The notes under the pieces: model-generated | The model's input: the letters and a program-made list of their open reading frames with translations, nothing else | Told to the model about the DNA's origin: nothing | Database searches by the model: none | Part shown: positions 46,809 to 57,835 of the stretch, piece after piece | Position numbering within the stretch: position 1 is the first letter of the stretch | How the letters are laid out: every line of letters starts with the position of its first letter | Program-made: the position numbers and the translations under genes | Assembly: GCA_026545225.1 (NCBI GenBank) | Contig: CM048848.1 | Location: 28,932,806-28,996,805, forward strand | DNA length: 64,000 bases | Reading direction: 5' to 3' | Source: Cornus controversa | Taxonomy: Eukaryota > Streptophyta > Magnoliopsida > Cornales > Cornaceae

Positions 46809-47369
46809 AAATTAGATTAACTACTTAGTTATTTTTTACTACTTGATGTAGGAGGCAAGAATGTTAGATTCACTAGTTAGTGGAGGAAAGGAGTCGTAGT
46901 CACGATTATAGAATGGGTCGATGGGCATTTAAGGCCTGACCCCTTACCACTAGGGCAACACGCCAAACTTAGGACCATCTAAATTGATCTTCTAATATTT
47001 TGAGCACAAAATGCAACAACATGAACCACATGTCCATCTAATATATGTACATAAAGTCATATACGATATATATGTATATATTTAAAAATAATTAGAGGCT
47101 CTTGTGTATTTAAACTAGTATATATATATATATATATATAACAATTTCGTGATGAAAACTTTTTTTTTTTTTTTTACATTGTTCTTTCAAAAAAGATAAA
47201 TAAAGAATTAATAAATTACCTTTTAAATTGTGAACGTGGATCAGCCACGTCAATCATGATAAAGATATCTTTATCATTTTTATTGTAGTAAAAATTGCAA
47301 TTTAAAATAATAATAATATAATATATTAATGTATTATATTAAAAAATATTTTATCGTGATAAAGATATA
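46809..47369. other. Intergenic stretch, no gene seen
   Basis: AT-rich. Contains a TA tract at about 47118-47140 and a T tract at 47160. Confidence 0.5.
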
Positions 47370-48353
47370 TGCAAAAGGGCCAAAAACCCTTGTGCTTTTA
47401 AAAAGGTAAAAGAAGCCCCCCTATGCTATATTTTGGACCATTTCGATCATACCCTTACATTTGCAAAAGTGAGCAAATTACTCTATCTTGCACATATTAT
47501 CATTTTCTATGATCATTTTACCCTTTTCATTATTATAAAAAAATAAAGAAAAATAAAGAAAAGAAAGGTTTTTTATATTCAATTTTTTTTACCTTAATAA
47601 AAAAAAGAGTTGCTTTTTTTCTCAAAAAAAACATTTTTGGAAAAAAGAAATTAAGTAAAAACTGCACAATTACATAAGAAATTTTTTTGGATTTTTTCTT
47701 TGTTTTCTGGAAAATTTTCCATTAGAAAGAAGGGTTTCTTTATGTCAAGTATTTTTTTTACTTTAATAAGAAAATGAGGAATTTTTTTTCGGGAAAAAAA
47801 TTTCGAAAAAAATTTTCGAGGAAAAAAACTAAATATGCACAATTACTTACTAAAATTTTTTTGATTTTTTTTTTCGGAAATTGTTTCTGAAACTTTTCCA
47901 TTAGAAAGAGAGAATTTATGAAAATAATACAATTTTTGAAAAAATAAAAAAAATCTGGAAATTATTATTATTGTGCATATTTAGTTTTTTTCTCGGAAAT
48001 AATTTTCGGAATTTTTTTTCCAGAAAAAAACTCCTCGTTTTTTTTTATTAAGGTAAAGAAAAACTTAATATAAAAAAACCACTCTCTTTTCATTGGAAAA
48101 ATTTCTTGAAAACAAAAAAAATCTGAATTTTTTTATTATGTAATTGTGCTTTTTTTATTCTGAAAATTTATATAACTTTATATGAAGAAAACCTCTCTTC
48201 TCTCAATTGTTCTTTATTTTTTATAATAATAGGAAGGGTAAAATGGTCATAGAAAATGATAATATGTGCAAGAGAGGGTAATTTGTTCACTTTTGCAAAT
48301 GTGAGAGTGTGATATGGTCCAAAATATAGTATAGGGGTTTTGACCCTTTTGCC
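47370..48353. mobile_element. Foldback Mutator-like element, 984 bp
   Basis: The two halves are inverted copies of each other: CAAAAGGGCCAAAAACCC at the left and GGTTTTGACCCTTTTG at the right, continuing for at least 170 bp (TTTTGGACCAT, ATTATCATTTTCTATGA) and, less well, to the centre near 47860. The 9-bp target duplication AAAGATATA is at 47361-47369 and 48354-48362. Long inverted repeats with a 9-bp duplication point to the Mutator superfamily. No transposase. Confidence 0.88.
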
Positions 48354-48362
48354 AAAGATATA

Positions 48363-48882
48363 TGTTAATTTATTATATTATTATTATAAAGAAATTACTC
48401 TTATGCTTTTATTATTTTGAATTCTCCATCAACCATTTTCTCGGTATTACTGTTGTGTCACTAGTGTGAATCACTGCGGCACACGATTTTCATGATTTTA
48501 CAGTGGAATGAGGCACCAGAGTCGTCCACAATCGGGAGTGTTCACCGCTGGCGCGATTGAGCACCACGGTTCTGATGTTGTTCAGGTGACATATTGCCAT
48601 TCAAACCTTTTCTCCAGCGAATCAGTAAACCATCTCCAACATTGCCCTCTAACACCTTCTAGAGAGAGAAATTGCACAAACACACTGTGTGCACTTCGTC
48701 TAAAGTTACTCAGGGAGAGAAAACTTGTAGAGAGAGAAATAGAATGAAAGACAGTCATATTCCTGTTCCGGATTCCTTCTTTATATATACACATGCACGG
48801 TAAGAAAAAGAGTAAATAGAGAGGGAAAGACTCATAAAGAAGAGAGAGACATATGTTTTTAAAAGAGAGAAAGTAGAAGATC
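48363..48882. other. Intergenic stretch, no gene supported
   Basis: Somewhat GC-richer around 48500-48560. A 79-codon frame starts at 48508, but nothing in it is recognisable. Confidence 0.45.
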
Positions 48883-48885
48883 TTA

Positions 48886-49389
48886 GGCTTTGTTTGGATA
48901 AACATGCGAGAAAAAAAAAAGAAATGATAACGTTTGTTATGAGAGAAAAGAAAAGAAAGAAAAGAAAAGAGAGTATAACATGTATTCATGTTTGGATAAA
49001 TTATAAAGGAAAAGAAAGAAAATGATTGCATTCTTGTTTGGAAAAGGTAATAGAGAGAAAAGAAAAGAAACCATTTTAATCAATTTACTATCATGCCCTT
49101 TTGTGTTTATATTACAAGATATACCCAAATGTCTTTTAAATTTTGTTCTTTAAAATGCTAGGATTATTTTTAATATTATGAAAGATTCACTAGATTCACT
49201 TATTCTTATCATTTCTCTTCAAATCTTTCCACTTTTGGGAGGATAACATATGAGAGATTTGGAAGAATAAGTTATCCCTTCAAATCACTCATAATCTTTT
49301 ATTTTCTCTTACTAATAACAATCCAAACACAAAAAAATACTTTCTCTTTCTTTTCTTTTCCTTCCAATTCCATCAATCCAAACAAGTCC
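48886..49389. mobile_element. Tourist-like (PIF/Harbinger) MITE 2
   Basis: Ends GGCTTTGTTTGGATAAAC and CATCAATCCAAACAAGTCC are inverted. The 3-bp duplication TTA is at 48883-48885 and 49390-49392. Same terminal words as MITE 1 at 29604. Confidence 0.85.
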
Positions 49390-49878
49390 TTAAAGAAGAA
49401 AGAAGGACTATAGGGGAGTCCTAGAGAGAGAGAGAGTTAGAGTATGGAGAGAGAGAAGCTTATGAAAGAAGCCACAGAGATCTTAAATTAAACATGGTCA
49501 TATGTGGATGCACCATTCTTGTCTATTGACCTTTAAGAAGAAGAAGAAGAAGGCACAATTGATTTTTGGGAAAGTACCAATTGATGGGCAACGGTGGGTG
49601 GAGAGGCAGAGTTGGTGTAACATCCTTGAAATTAAATAGGATTTTCTTTTTTGTCTTTATTCTTTTAGAATCCAAAGCTAAATTAGAGTTTTGTTGGAAT
49701 AGGAATGTAATTTTGGATGTACGAAAACAAATAATATTTTGGATTTGGTTTGGGTTTGGTTGGTCGGGTGATGAGAAGTTGTGAAGCACAATTTCTGAAC
49801 CTTAGTATAGGTAGAGTTGTGAAGCACCATTTCCACTAACAGAGTATATGCAAATAGTTTATACAAACCACAAACATA
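49390..49878. other. Intergenic stretch, no gene seen
   Basis: Purine-rich microsatellite pieces (GAGAGA at 49425, GAAGAAGAA at 49540) and GTTGTGAAGCAC duplicated at 49780 and 49814. No credible gene. Confidence 0.45.
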
Positions 49879-50494
49879 TCTATATATATATATATATATA
49901 GCATTTTAGCTTTGTGTTTGAATCTCCCACCCAAAAAAATTCATCATCTAACGGTAAAAAATATTTAAAAAATTCATCTAACGGTTTAAAATATCTATGC
50001 CTATCTACGGTCTAAAATTACTCTCCCTATCTTCAATCAACGGTCACGATTCACTCCCACCTAAATTCAAATTTAAACATTTACCTAATACCCCTAAAAT
50101 AACATTCCCATCATTATATCTGTAAATATCTCTCTTTCTCATTTCAGACACCATCACTCTCTCCCCCTCTCTCTCTCTCCATGACCTCTTTCTAACACAC
50201 CATCAATGGCTGTGAAACCTTCACCATTTGCTCCACTCCGGTCTGGCAACGAGCTGAACGGCTATATCTGAACGAACCCAACTTGCTCCACTCCAGCCGA
50301 ACCCAACTTGCTAGATCCGGCTAAACCTGACGAGTTATTGGCTTGACTTGAATAGCTAGATCCGGCAGATGAAGCTTTCGTCATCTCAAGAACCCAACTG
50401 GCTCCACTCCGGTCCGACGACGAGCTATTGGCTAGATCTGGAAGACGAAGCCGACCGGTCTAGCATGGTTATCGACACACCTACAACGGCCACT

Positions 50495-51060
50495 TGTAGT
50501 AACCCTTGTGGACGGGTGTGAGTGGGCGGGTGCAAAGACAGACACTGGGCTGAGCTACCACACTGACAGGATACAGGGTGCTCAATCCCACATCGCCTGG
50601 GTGTGGAAAAGGGGATGTGCTTATATGTAGTATGTTCTCTTCAAATGGTATGAGGCCTTTTGATCCAAGAGCAAAACCGTGCGGGCTCAGGCCCAAAGCG
50701 GACAATATCATACCATGTGTTGGAGCGGGGTATTACAATTGGTATCAGAGCCTGAACCCAGCCGGAAGTAGTGTGCCGACGAGGACGTCGGGCCTCGTAG
50801 GGGGGTGGATTGTAGTAACCCTTGTGGACAGGTGTGAGTGGGCGGGTGCAAAGACAGACACTAGGCTGAGCTACCACACTGACAGGGTACAGGGTGCTCA
50901 ATCCCACATCACCTGGGTGTGGAAAAGGGAATGTGCTTATATGTAGTATGTTCTCTTCAAATGGTATGAGGCCTTTTGGGGTAAAATCCAAGAGCAAAAC
51001 CGTGCGGGCTCAGGCCCAAAGCGGACAATATCATACCATGTGTTGGAGCGGGGTATTACA
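50495..51060 (+). mobile_element. TRIM 1: complete terminal-repeat retrotransposon in miniature
   Basis: 5' LTR 50495-50737 (TGTAGTAACCC ... GGGGTATTACA), internal 73 bp, 3' LTR 50811-51060. The primer site TGGTATCAGAGC is at 50740-50751 and the purine tract GTAGGGGGGTGGAT at 50797-50810. Target duplication CCACT at 50490-50494 and 51061-51065. 566 bp in total and no coding capacity. Frames seen across it are spurious. Confidence 0.95.
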
Positions 51061-51314
51061 CCACTGGAGCTGTTGCTCGATCCCGGTCCGGCATCTCTGT
51101 TCATCTCAAAGATCAGGTGAGAAGTTTCTTTGTTCCAAAACCACAATCTGTTCTCAAAATATTTGCTAAGGCTACCCCCACCTAACCATCTGAGTTAAAA
51201 TTCACTATACCTTTCTCTTTTCAAAATATTCCAGCAGATTCACCACTCATGAAGCCCAAAACCAATTACATATATGGAATTCAGTAGGCGGACACTAATT
51301 CCTTTCGGAAGGGA

Positions 51315-51710
51315 ATGAAGAGAAACAAGAAAAAGCACAAAGAAAAGGGGTTCTCCATTACCGGATTACTCCAAGACAGTGGCCAGAAGATAGAGGAAAC
51401 GGTGGTGGGTCTCAAAGGCGGTGCCGGAATTGGATGTGGAGTCGAAGTACGCTTCGGGTTAGTTGGAGGAGTTGGCTATGGTGGGTGGCCATAGAACCAT
51501 CTCAAGATGGTTTTTGGGATTGGGATGGGTTGTGGTGTTGGGGTCGGGTTTGGGTATGGGCAGGGGCTCAGATTAGGTTTCAGTTTAAATTCCTTTGATT
51601 CTTATATGATTTTTTGCTCTTTTTCGTTTTCTTTCTCATCCTCTGTTTACTGTTGTTTCAAACACTTGAGGTTCACCTTACTGAGTGATTTATTCTTAAT
51701 CGGATGCTAA
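51315..51710 (+). pseudogene. Captured glycine-rich protein gene fragment (TGD5-like at best)
   Basis: From ATG at 51315 the frame reads GFSITGLLQDSGQKIEETVV, then a glycine-rich part with alternating Gly and hydrophobic residues (GIGCGV, GGVGYGGWP, GIGMGCGVGVGFGYGQG). A single TAG at about 51498, one base from TGG, interrupts it after GGWP; the same frame continues to 51710. Glycine-rich hydrophobic composition recalls small plant membrane proteins such as TGD5, but I cannot fix the family. The location inside Helitron C suggests transduplication. Confidence 0.45.
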
Positions 51711-53013
51711 GATTATACACCTTTGGTCAATGGTTTTGATTATGGGAATAACAATGTTTATCATATGTAGCTACTAGCAGTGTTTTCGTGTATCAACATA
51801 TAATGTTTGGTTTAGTTTTTTTTTTCTTTTCTTTAATTGTGGTTATTGTGATTTTGATGGATGAAGTGCATATGCTGACGCTATAATGATGATTATTGTG
51901 ATTCTAATGGATGAAGTGCATATTCTGATGGTTATTATGATTCTGATGGTTAAAAGTTGCAAAACGGAACTATTTGGTTAAAGGAGCAAAAAGATAATAT
52001 TGTTTATTCAATTAACAGAAAGCAAAAGTAATATATATCACTGCTTTGATTTAGTGTATTATATTATCACTGTGTGAGAGAGCGTGTACACTTTTAAGCA
52101 ATTTTTTTTCATATTATTGAGTCTTATCTTGATTTACCTCAAAAAGAGAAAAAAAATATTAAAATGTGTTAATATATGAATGTAAAATTTTTATTTTGTT
52201 TTGTATCAGCGAACGAGCTTAAATTTATAACAGACATAATGAGTGAATGGACCCTCATCTCAACATTACTTGCAATTCAAAAACAACAGTCTTATTAATT
52301 AGAATTAATGTTAATATTTGGATTATTATTATATTTTGTTTGACTGATATGTAGCATGAAATGCAATAATAAAAAAAATAGGTACCAAAAGTTAGATACT
52401 ATTCACAAAGATAAGTTTGTTGTACAAAGATTTTTTAGTGTCAAATAAAGTTCATGGCTGAATCATCAAATTAAGATATGGTCTTTTAAGATCAACCAAC
52501 TACTCTGTCCAAAAAAAAAATAAAGGTTGAATTTCTTTATTGTAAGTTGCACTACTGTTATTATATTACAATTAGCAACTTCAATTTAATAGCCAATAAT
52601 TACACTCATTATTTTTGGAATATAAGTGTGGTTGTGCTTCATAGAGCAATTATGACAAAAATATTTGGTAGGAGTATTGATTTTGAAGGAGATTTGAAAT
52701 TGAAATTGAAAAAAAATTAATTTAAATTTTGAAATATTGTAAATTGTAAATATTATTATTTTAAGTGGATAAATTCATCACTTAATTAGTAAATTTTAAA
52801 CGATAAATTTTGGGTATGTTCCGGGTTTGTAAGATAGTGTACGTATGTACTGTAAATTTTACGTATGTGTATAAGACACATATAAGAGTTTCATTTAATG
52901 CAAATGGTGTTTTGTAAATATTTGTTTATTAACACGTTGATTATATGAAATTAACTTCTATTTCAATCTAATAATTTTTTATTTTTTGTAGTGCCGTAAG
53001 TACGGGCAATACC
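51711..53013. other. Non-coding interior of Helitron C
   Basis: AT-rich, with repeated GTGATTTTGATGGATGAAGTG-like words near 51850-51950. No gene seen. Just before the terminal hairpin lies a T-rich stretch. Confidence 0.5.
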
Positions 53014-53017
53014 CTAG

Positions 53018-53041
53018 TATATATATATATTAGGATAAATT

Positions 53042-53111
<70 letters not shown>

Positions 53112-53830
53112 ATTACATATTTGTGGAATGAGAGTCTTCAATCTTCCTATGATCTCTTGCTACTACAGGTCTAATACGTATACGTTTTGAGATATCTGTG
53201 TAGCTTTTTCATTCTCATTTCTTGCTTCTATCTTTTTATTGTCTAATAAATTCCTCTCGTGTTCTCATTGGGGCAAACTGGACTGCCAAGGTTTAGATGG
53301 GCTTCTGGTATGGGTTAAGGTGGGCGGTTCCCCATATTGGCCGGGTGGGTCGGAATAGGAGGCCCGTTCTCTTTCGCCTTCCACATATCACAAAACATTT
53401 CAGCCAGGGAATTCCATATTCCAAATTACTGCAGTTACTTGGACTCATTAAGCTCTTTCTAATAGTGATGATGTTTCATTTTGTCACTTGTGTTGATTGA
53501 GTTCTAAATATTTTATCATTAACTGGAAAAATTATTTACTGGGGAAATCACCTTGAGAGCATCCTGTATCCAAGTGAAATTTTCCTTCAAGCTTTCCGTT
53601 CAGTATATATGTATTCCTTCATCTATATCAGACAAGATGAGTAAAACACAAACAAATGTGACAAGTCAGAAGAGTTTCTTTAGGATTTTAGTTCAGATTA
53701 TCTAATTCACAATCCAATATATAATGCTTTAAGCTAATAATACTTGGTCTTTATTTACACACTTTGTAAATATGTCTACTCTTGAAACAGGAAACAAACA
53801 ACAAACATGACAATGTCCCAGATTACACTA
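53018..53830. other. 3' flank of the P450 gene
   Basis: (TA)n and (GA)n microsatellites at 53053-53106, then plain sequence. The P450 3' UTR should lie at its right end on the minus strand. No gene seen. Confidence 0.55.
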
Positions 53831-56800
53831 TCAAGAACATGGAGTTGCAACAGCAAGGAGAGGTATTTTTCTGCCGACTGTAGCACCAGTGCATTCAGTC
53901 ATGTCAAGATATTCTCCCTCGGCTCCACCAGGCAATGCCCAATCGAACTTGTGCACGAGATTTGCTAACACAAACTCATTGGTGGCCATTGCGAAAGAGG
54001 TCCCTGGGCAGCCCCTCCTGCCAGCTCCAAATGGAATCAATTCAAAGTCATGCCCTCTGAAATCTATAGAAGAATTCATGAATCTCTCAGGCTGAAACTC
54101 TTCAGGTTCAACCCATGACACGGGGTCTCTTCCTATTGCCCAAGCATTGATCATAACCATTGTTCCGGCTGCAATGTCATAGCCCATTACTCTGACATCT
54201 TCTCTCGCTTCATGTGGAACGAGTAATGGGATAGGAGGATGCAAACGAAGAGTTTCTTTGATCACTGCTTTAAGGTAGTGCATTTCCTCCAGATCATCAG
54301 CTGTTATGTGTGGTTTGCCTTCAAGAATCTCTCTCACTTCATTTTGCACTTTATTCATGACCCTCTGGTGTCTCAATAGCTCTGTCATGGCCCATTCTAG
54401 GACTGTGGAGGTGGTATCAGTTCCAGCAGAAAAGGTGTCCTACAGGAATCACAATATAAAGCAATTTTAGATGGTTAGTAAAGTTTGTTCAATGTATGTG
54501 AGTATCCTTTCAACTAACCATAGTCCACACGCACACAACATAGATTTGTAAAGGGTTGTGCTAGATTGGTCTTTTGTTAATACAGCCTAAAGAAATTTTT
54601 AGAATGGATTACTAATTTGTGCAAAGTCCACTATACACTATAGATAAAGAAATTTTTAGAATGGATTACTAATTTGTGCAAAGTCCACTATACACTATAG
54701 ATAAAGTTCCATTCTGTTTTCATTGAAAAGTTGAGACTCGTTCAATGCTCTTTGCATTAAAAATTGACCTCACTGGATTGGATCAGATTCTGTAGTAACC
54801 CTTGTGGACGGGTGTGAGTGGGCGGGTGCATAGACAGACACTGAGCTGAGCTACCACACTGACAGGGTACAGGGTGCTCAATCCCACATCGCCTGAGTGT
54901 GAAAAAGGGGATGTGCTTATATGTAGTATGTTCTCTTCAAATGGTATGAGGCCTTTTGGGATAAAACCCAAGAGCAAAACCGTGCGGGCTCAAGCCCAAA
55001 GCGGATAATATCATACCATGTGTTGGAGCGGGGTATTACAGTTGGTATCAGAGCCTGAACCCAGTCGGAAGTGTGCCGACAAGGACGTCGGGCCTCGTAG
55101 GGGGGTGGATTGTAGTAACCCTTGTGGACGGGTGTGAGTGGGCGGGTGCATAGACAGACACTGTGCTGAGCTACCACACTGACAGGGTACAGGGTGCTCA
55201 ATCCCACATCGCCTGGGTGTGGAAAAGGGGATGTGCTTATATGTAGTATGTTCGTACAGGGTGCTCAATCCCACATCGCCTGGGTGTGGATGGAAAATGG
55301 GATGTGTTTATATGTAGTATGTTCTCTTCAAATGGTATGAGGCCTTTTGGGATAAAACCCAAGAGCAAAACCGTGCGTGCTTATATGTAGTATGTTCTCT
55401 TCAAATGGTATGAGGCCTTTTGGGATAAAACCCAAGAGCAAAACCGTGCGGGCTCAAGCCCAAAGCGGATAATATCATACCATGTGTTGGAGCAGGGTAT
55501 TACAGATTCGCTAGGCAAGTTGAATATATCTGGTAAGGCTAGTAATTGGGAAATATCTCTAGTAATACTACATTAACTGGATTGCTCAAAGTTTGGAAAG
55601 CTGGCCTATAGTTGAAGCCTCTTTCCTTTCTACGAGCCCTAGACATACCGTTTTGGATGAGAACACTTATCATCGCACCAAGATTTATATACTACAACTA
55701 ATTCTGACATATTTTTGCTGATTTCTTTTTTTTTATTCCTTTGCCATTCTCTGATTCGGATATTTCATTTGTATGGTTTATTTGTATTGTCTCGACTCCT
55801 TAGGAGAGTGTGTTGTTCTGTACCTTGCTGGTTCTCTAATGAAAAAATCTAATTTGCCACTTAGAGAGAGAGAGAGAGAGTGAGAGATCCTCACCAAGAT
55901 GAGAGCTTTGATGGAATCTCTATCAATGGAAAGACCAGCAGTATTGTCTTTATGGATCCTAAGCAAAATATCAAGGAAATCCTCCCTGCCTTCATCTTCA
56001 ACTCTCTCATCGCCATTACTCTTCCATTTCTGGACATTCATACGCTCTTCAACTACTTGCTCCAGGAATTCATCAATCTCTTTTGCAACTCTGTCGACAT
56101 TAGCATAAAAACCAGTGACATGATTGATCCATGCTAGACATGGAATGAAGGCCCCAACATCAAAACTACCCAATAACCCTAAGAATTTCTTCAATAGCAG
56201 CAGAAACTTCTTCCCACTATCCCCTCCACTGTACTTCCTCCCAAAAGCCGCCCTACATACCACATCATTCGTTAGCAACGTGAATATTTCAGTTAAATTC
56301 AATGCCGAGGACGAAGAAGATGACTCTTCAATCTTCTTCATCAGGAGGGCTGTTTCTTCTTCTCTGACAACATGAAAAGACTGGACTCTTCTATTACTTA
56401 GAAGCTGGAGCACAAAAATGCTTTTCATCTGCCTCCAGAATTCACCATAAGGGGCCACGGCCACGTCCTTATAATTGTAGAGAAGCCGTTGAGCGACCTT
56501 AGATTTCGGCCTGTTTGAAAAGACAAGATCATGTGTTTTCATGATCTCTCGAGCAGCGTCAGCGGACGAGGCAATGAGTGTCGGGGTGCTGCCGAGGTGA
56601 AGCAGCATGAGAGGCCCATGTCGTTGAGCCAAAGATCGGAGTGAGCGGTGAGGGAGTAAGCCCAGTTGGTGGAAGTTTCCTATAATTGGGAGCTTTGGTG
56701 GTGAAGGTGGTAGGTGTTTGTTGATTGTAGAAGCATTGAAGAGCCATTTCTTGATGAGGAATGCTATGAATAATATGGGAAGAAAAGAGAAGACAAAAGG

Positions 56801-56854
56801 GTGCGAAAGGAATGAAGTCACTGGCTGCTCCATCAGATGCAGAAAACTAGACAT
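53831..56854 (-). CDS. CYP71A-like cytochrome P450 monooxygenase, apparently intact
   Basis: Two exons: 56854-55895 and 54439-53831, separated by a GT-AG intron (54440-55894). The product is about 522 residues; a second Met at 56833 gives 515. The frame extends upstream only through a GTG (56881), which plants would not use. Parts in order: N-terminal ER anchor ([15 protein letters not shown]), [12 protein letters not shown] hinge, WRQMKS helix C, AGTDTT oxygen-binding motif at the start of exon 2, ETLR (ExxR), FQPERF, and heme loop [11 protein letters not shown] with the cysteine ligand. The protein oxidises a small molecule using a P450 reductase. The substrate cannot be deduced; CYP71A members act on terpenoids, aldoximes and other specialised metabolites. 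The intron hosts a TRIM. Confidence 0.92.
54588..54702 (-). repeat. Tandem duplication in the P450 intron
   Basis: Two near-identical 58-bp copies with AGAATGGATTACTAATTTG and CCACTATACACTATAG, left of the TRIM. Confidence 0.88.
54791..55504 (+). mobile_element. TRIM 2 inside the P450 intron
   Basis: 5' LTR 54791-55040, internal 55041-55110 (TTGGTATCAGAGCC primer site; GTAGGGGGGTGGAT purine tract), 3' LTR 55111-55504. Target duplication GATTC at 54786-54790 and 55505-55509. Antisense to the gene. The 3' LTR is 394 bp instead of 250 because segments are repeated (GTACAGGGTGCTCAATCCC twice; AATGGTATGAGGCC twice). Confidence 0.95.
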
Positions 56855-56922
56855 TCCTTTTGTGTGTCTCTGCGCGCGCACTACTTGTCAAACTAGCGAG
56901 GATTTATTAGTGTTTGCAGGCC

Positions 56923-56926
<4 letters not shown>

Positions 56927-56970
<44 letters not shown>
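56927..56970. promoter_or_regulatory. (TA)n tract in the P450 core promoter
   Basis: About 22 TA/AT units lying 73-116 bp upstream of the ATG (56854). It sits where a TATA box is expected and no separate TATA is visible, so it may supply that function. Confidence 0.5.
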
Positions 56971-56973
<3 letters not shown>

Positions 56974-57477
56974 ATTTACAATGCTATGTAATTAAATTAA
57001 CGCAGGAGTACTTCTCTACTTGTGTGGATGTGAAAACGCGTTAATCCAGTGGATTTTTCTACGCGTTCTTGGCAAAAGGTTGTCCAAGGATGACAACTGT
57101 GCCGGATGTTGATATTTAAACAATAACTATTTTGTTGACCAGAAAAAAGAAAAAAAAAAAGACAAATGGTCTAAATAGTGGCCAACTGAAGGTAATTAAT
57201 TTTTATATTTTTGGTTTTAGCACAGTAATTTATTCAAAATGCTTATTTAATAAACATTGTATAAAATAATTTTTAAATCAATTTCCGTGTTCCTAGTGAT
57301 ACATTAACTCGTTTTCAGCCAAAACTTCCATTGCCAGAGCCATTGTCATTTCCTCGTTGTTTTTTCCGGAAGGTGTCAATTCCTCCCCTGTTTCTTCTTC
57401 CTATTGATTCATTTAGTAACTAGTGGGTCTTGAAAGGGACGCCTTTCCAACAAGAGTCACATATTTTAAAGTCTAAT

Positions 57478-57515
<38 letters not shown>

Positions 57516-57635
57516 TACACACACACTCTAAGAGAGAGGGACAGAAAGAGACATCAGCGGAGGAGAGAGGAGATATCAAAGGAATAGAAGAGGACAACGA
57601 CAATGCAGAGAAATAATTGTCTAACAAAGATAGAT
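56971..57635. other. Upstream region of the P450 gene
   Basis: No gene. Contains TA/CA microsatellite at 57478-57525. Confidence 0.5.
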
Positions 57636-57644
57636 ATATCTAAA

Positions 57645-57826
57645 GGGAAATGCTAAACCGTCATGAAATTTTATCATGAATTGCCTTCATGAATGATGTG
57701 GCAAGTGATAATACCATTTACATTCTGTGTATGGGGGGAATTTCACCAATACTAACTCACCATTTAATTGCCACATCATTCAAGATAAAAATTCATGAAA
57801 TATTTTCATGACGTGTAGCATTGCTC
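57645..57826. mobile_element. Mutator-type MITE, 182 bp
   Basis: Ends GGGAAATGCTAAACCGTCAT and ATGACGTGTAGCATTGCTC are inverted repeats, with inner inverted words GCCACATCATTCA and TGAATGATGTGGC. The 9-bp target duplication ATATCTAAA is at 57636-57644 and 57827-57835. Confidence 0.9.
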
Positions 57827-57835
57827 ATATCTAAA

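Larger units (their letters stand above)
49879..53017 (+). mobile_element. Helitron C (3.1 kb) with captured gene sequence and a nested TRIM
   Basis: Starts TCTATATATATA after A (49878) and ends ATACCCTAG (53017) before T. A small hairpin (CCGTA-AG-TACGG) precedes the end. The 5' 250 bp matches Helitron A inverted (ATCTACGGTCTAAAATTAC type block). The interior holds gene-like sequence (50200-50490 and 51061-51710) and the complete TRIM 50495-51060. No Rep/helicase seen, so non-autonomous. Confidence 0.78.

Noticed and set aside
50578..50946. 122-residue frame with repeated [11 protein letters not shown]
   Set aside because: It is TRIM LTR, internal part and LTR read as protein; the repeat is simply the two LTRs.
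56855..56881. Upstream extension of the P450 N-terminus
   Set aside because: The extended frame begins with GTG, not ATG; ATG at 56854 or 56833 fits the family length better.
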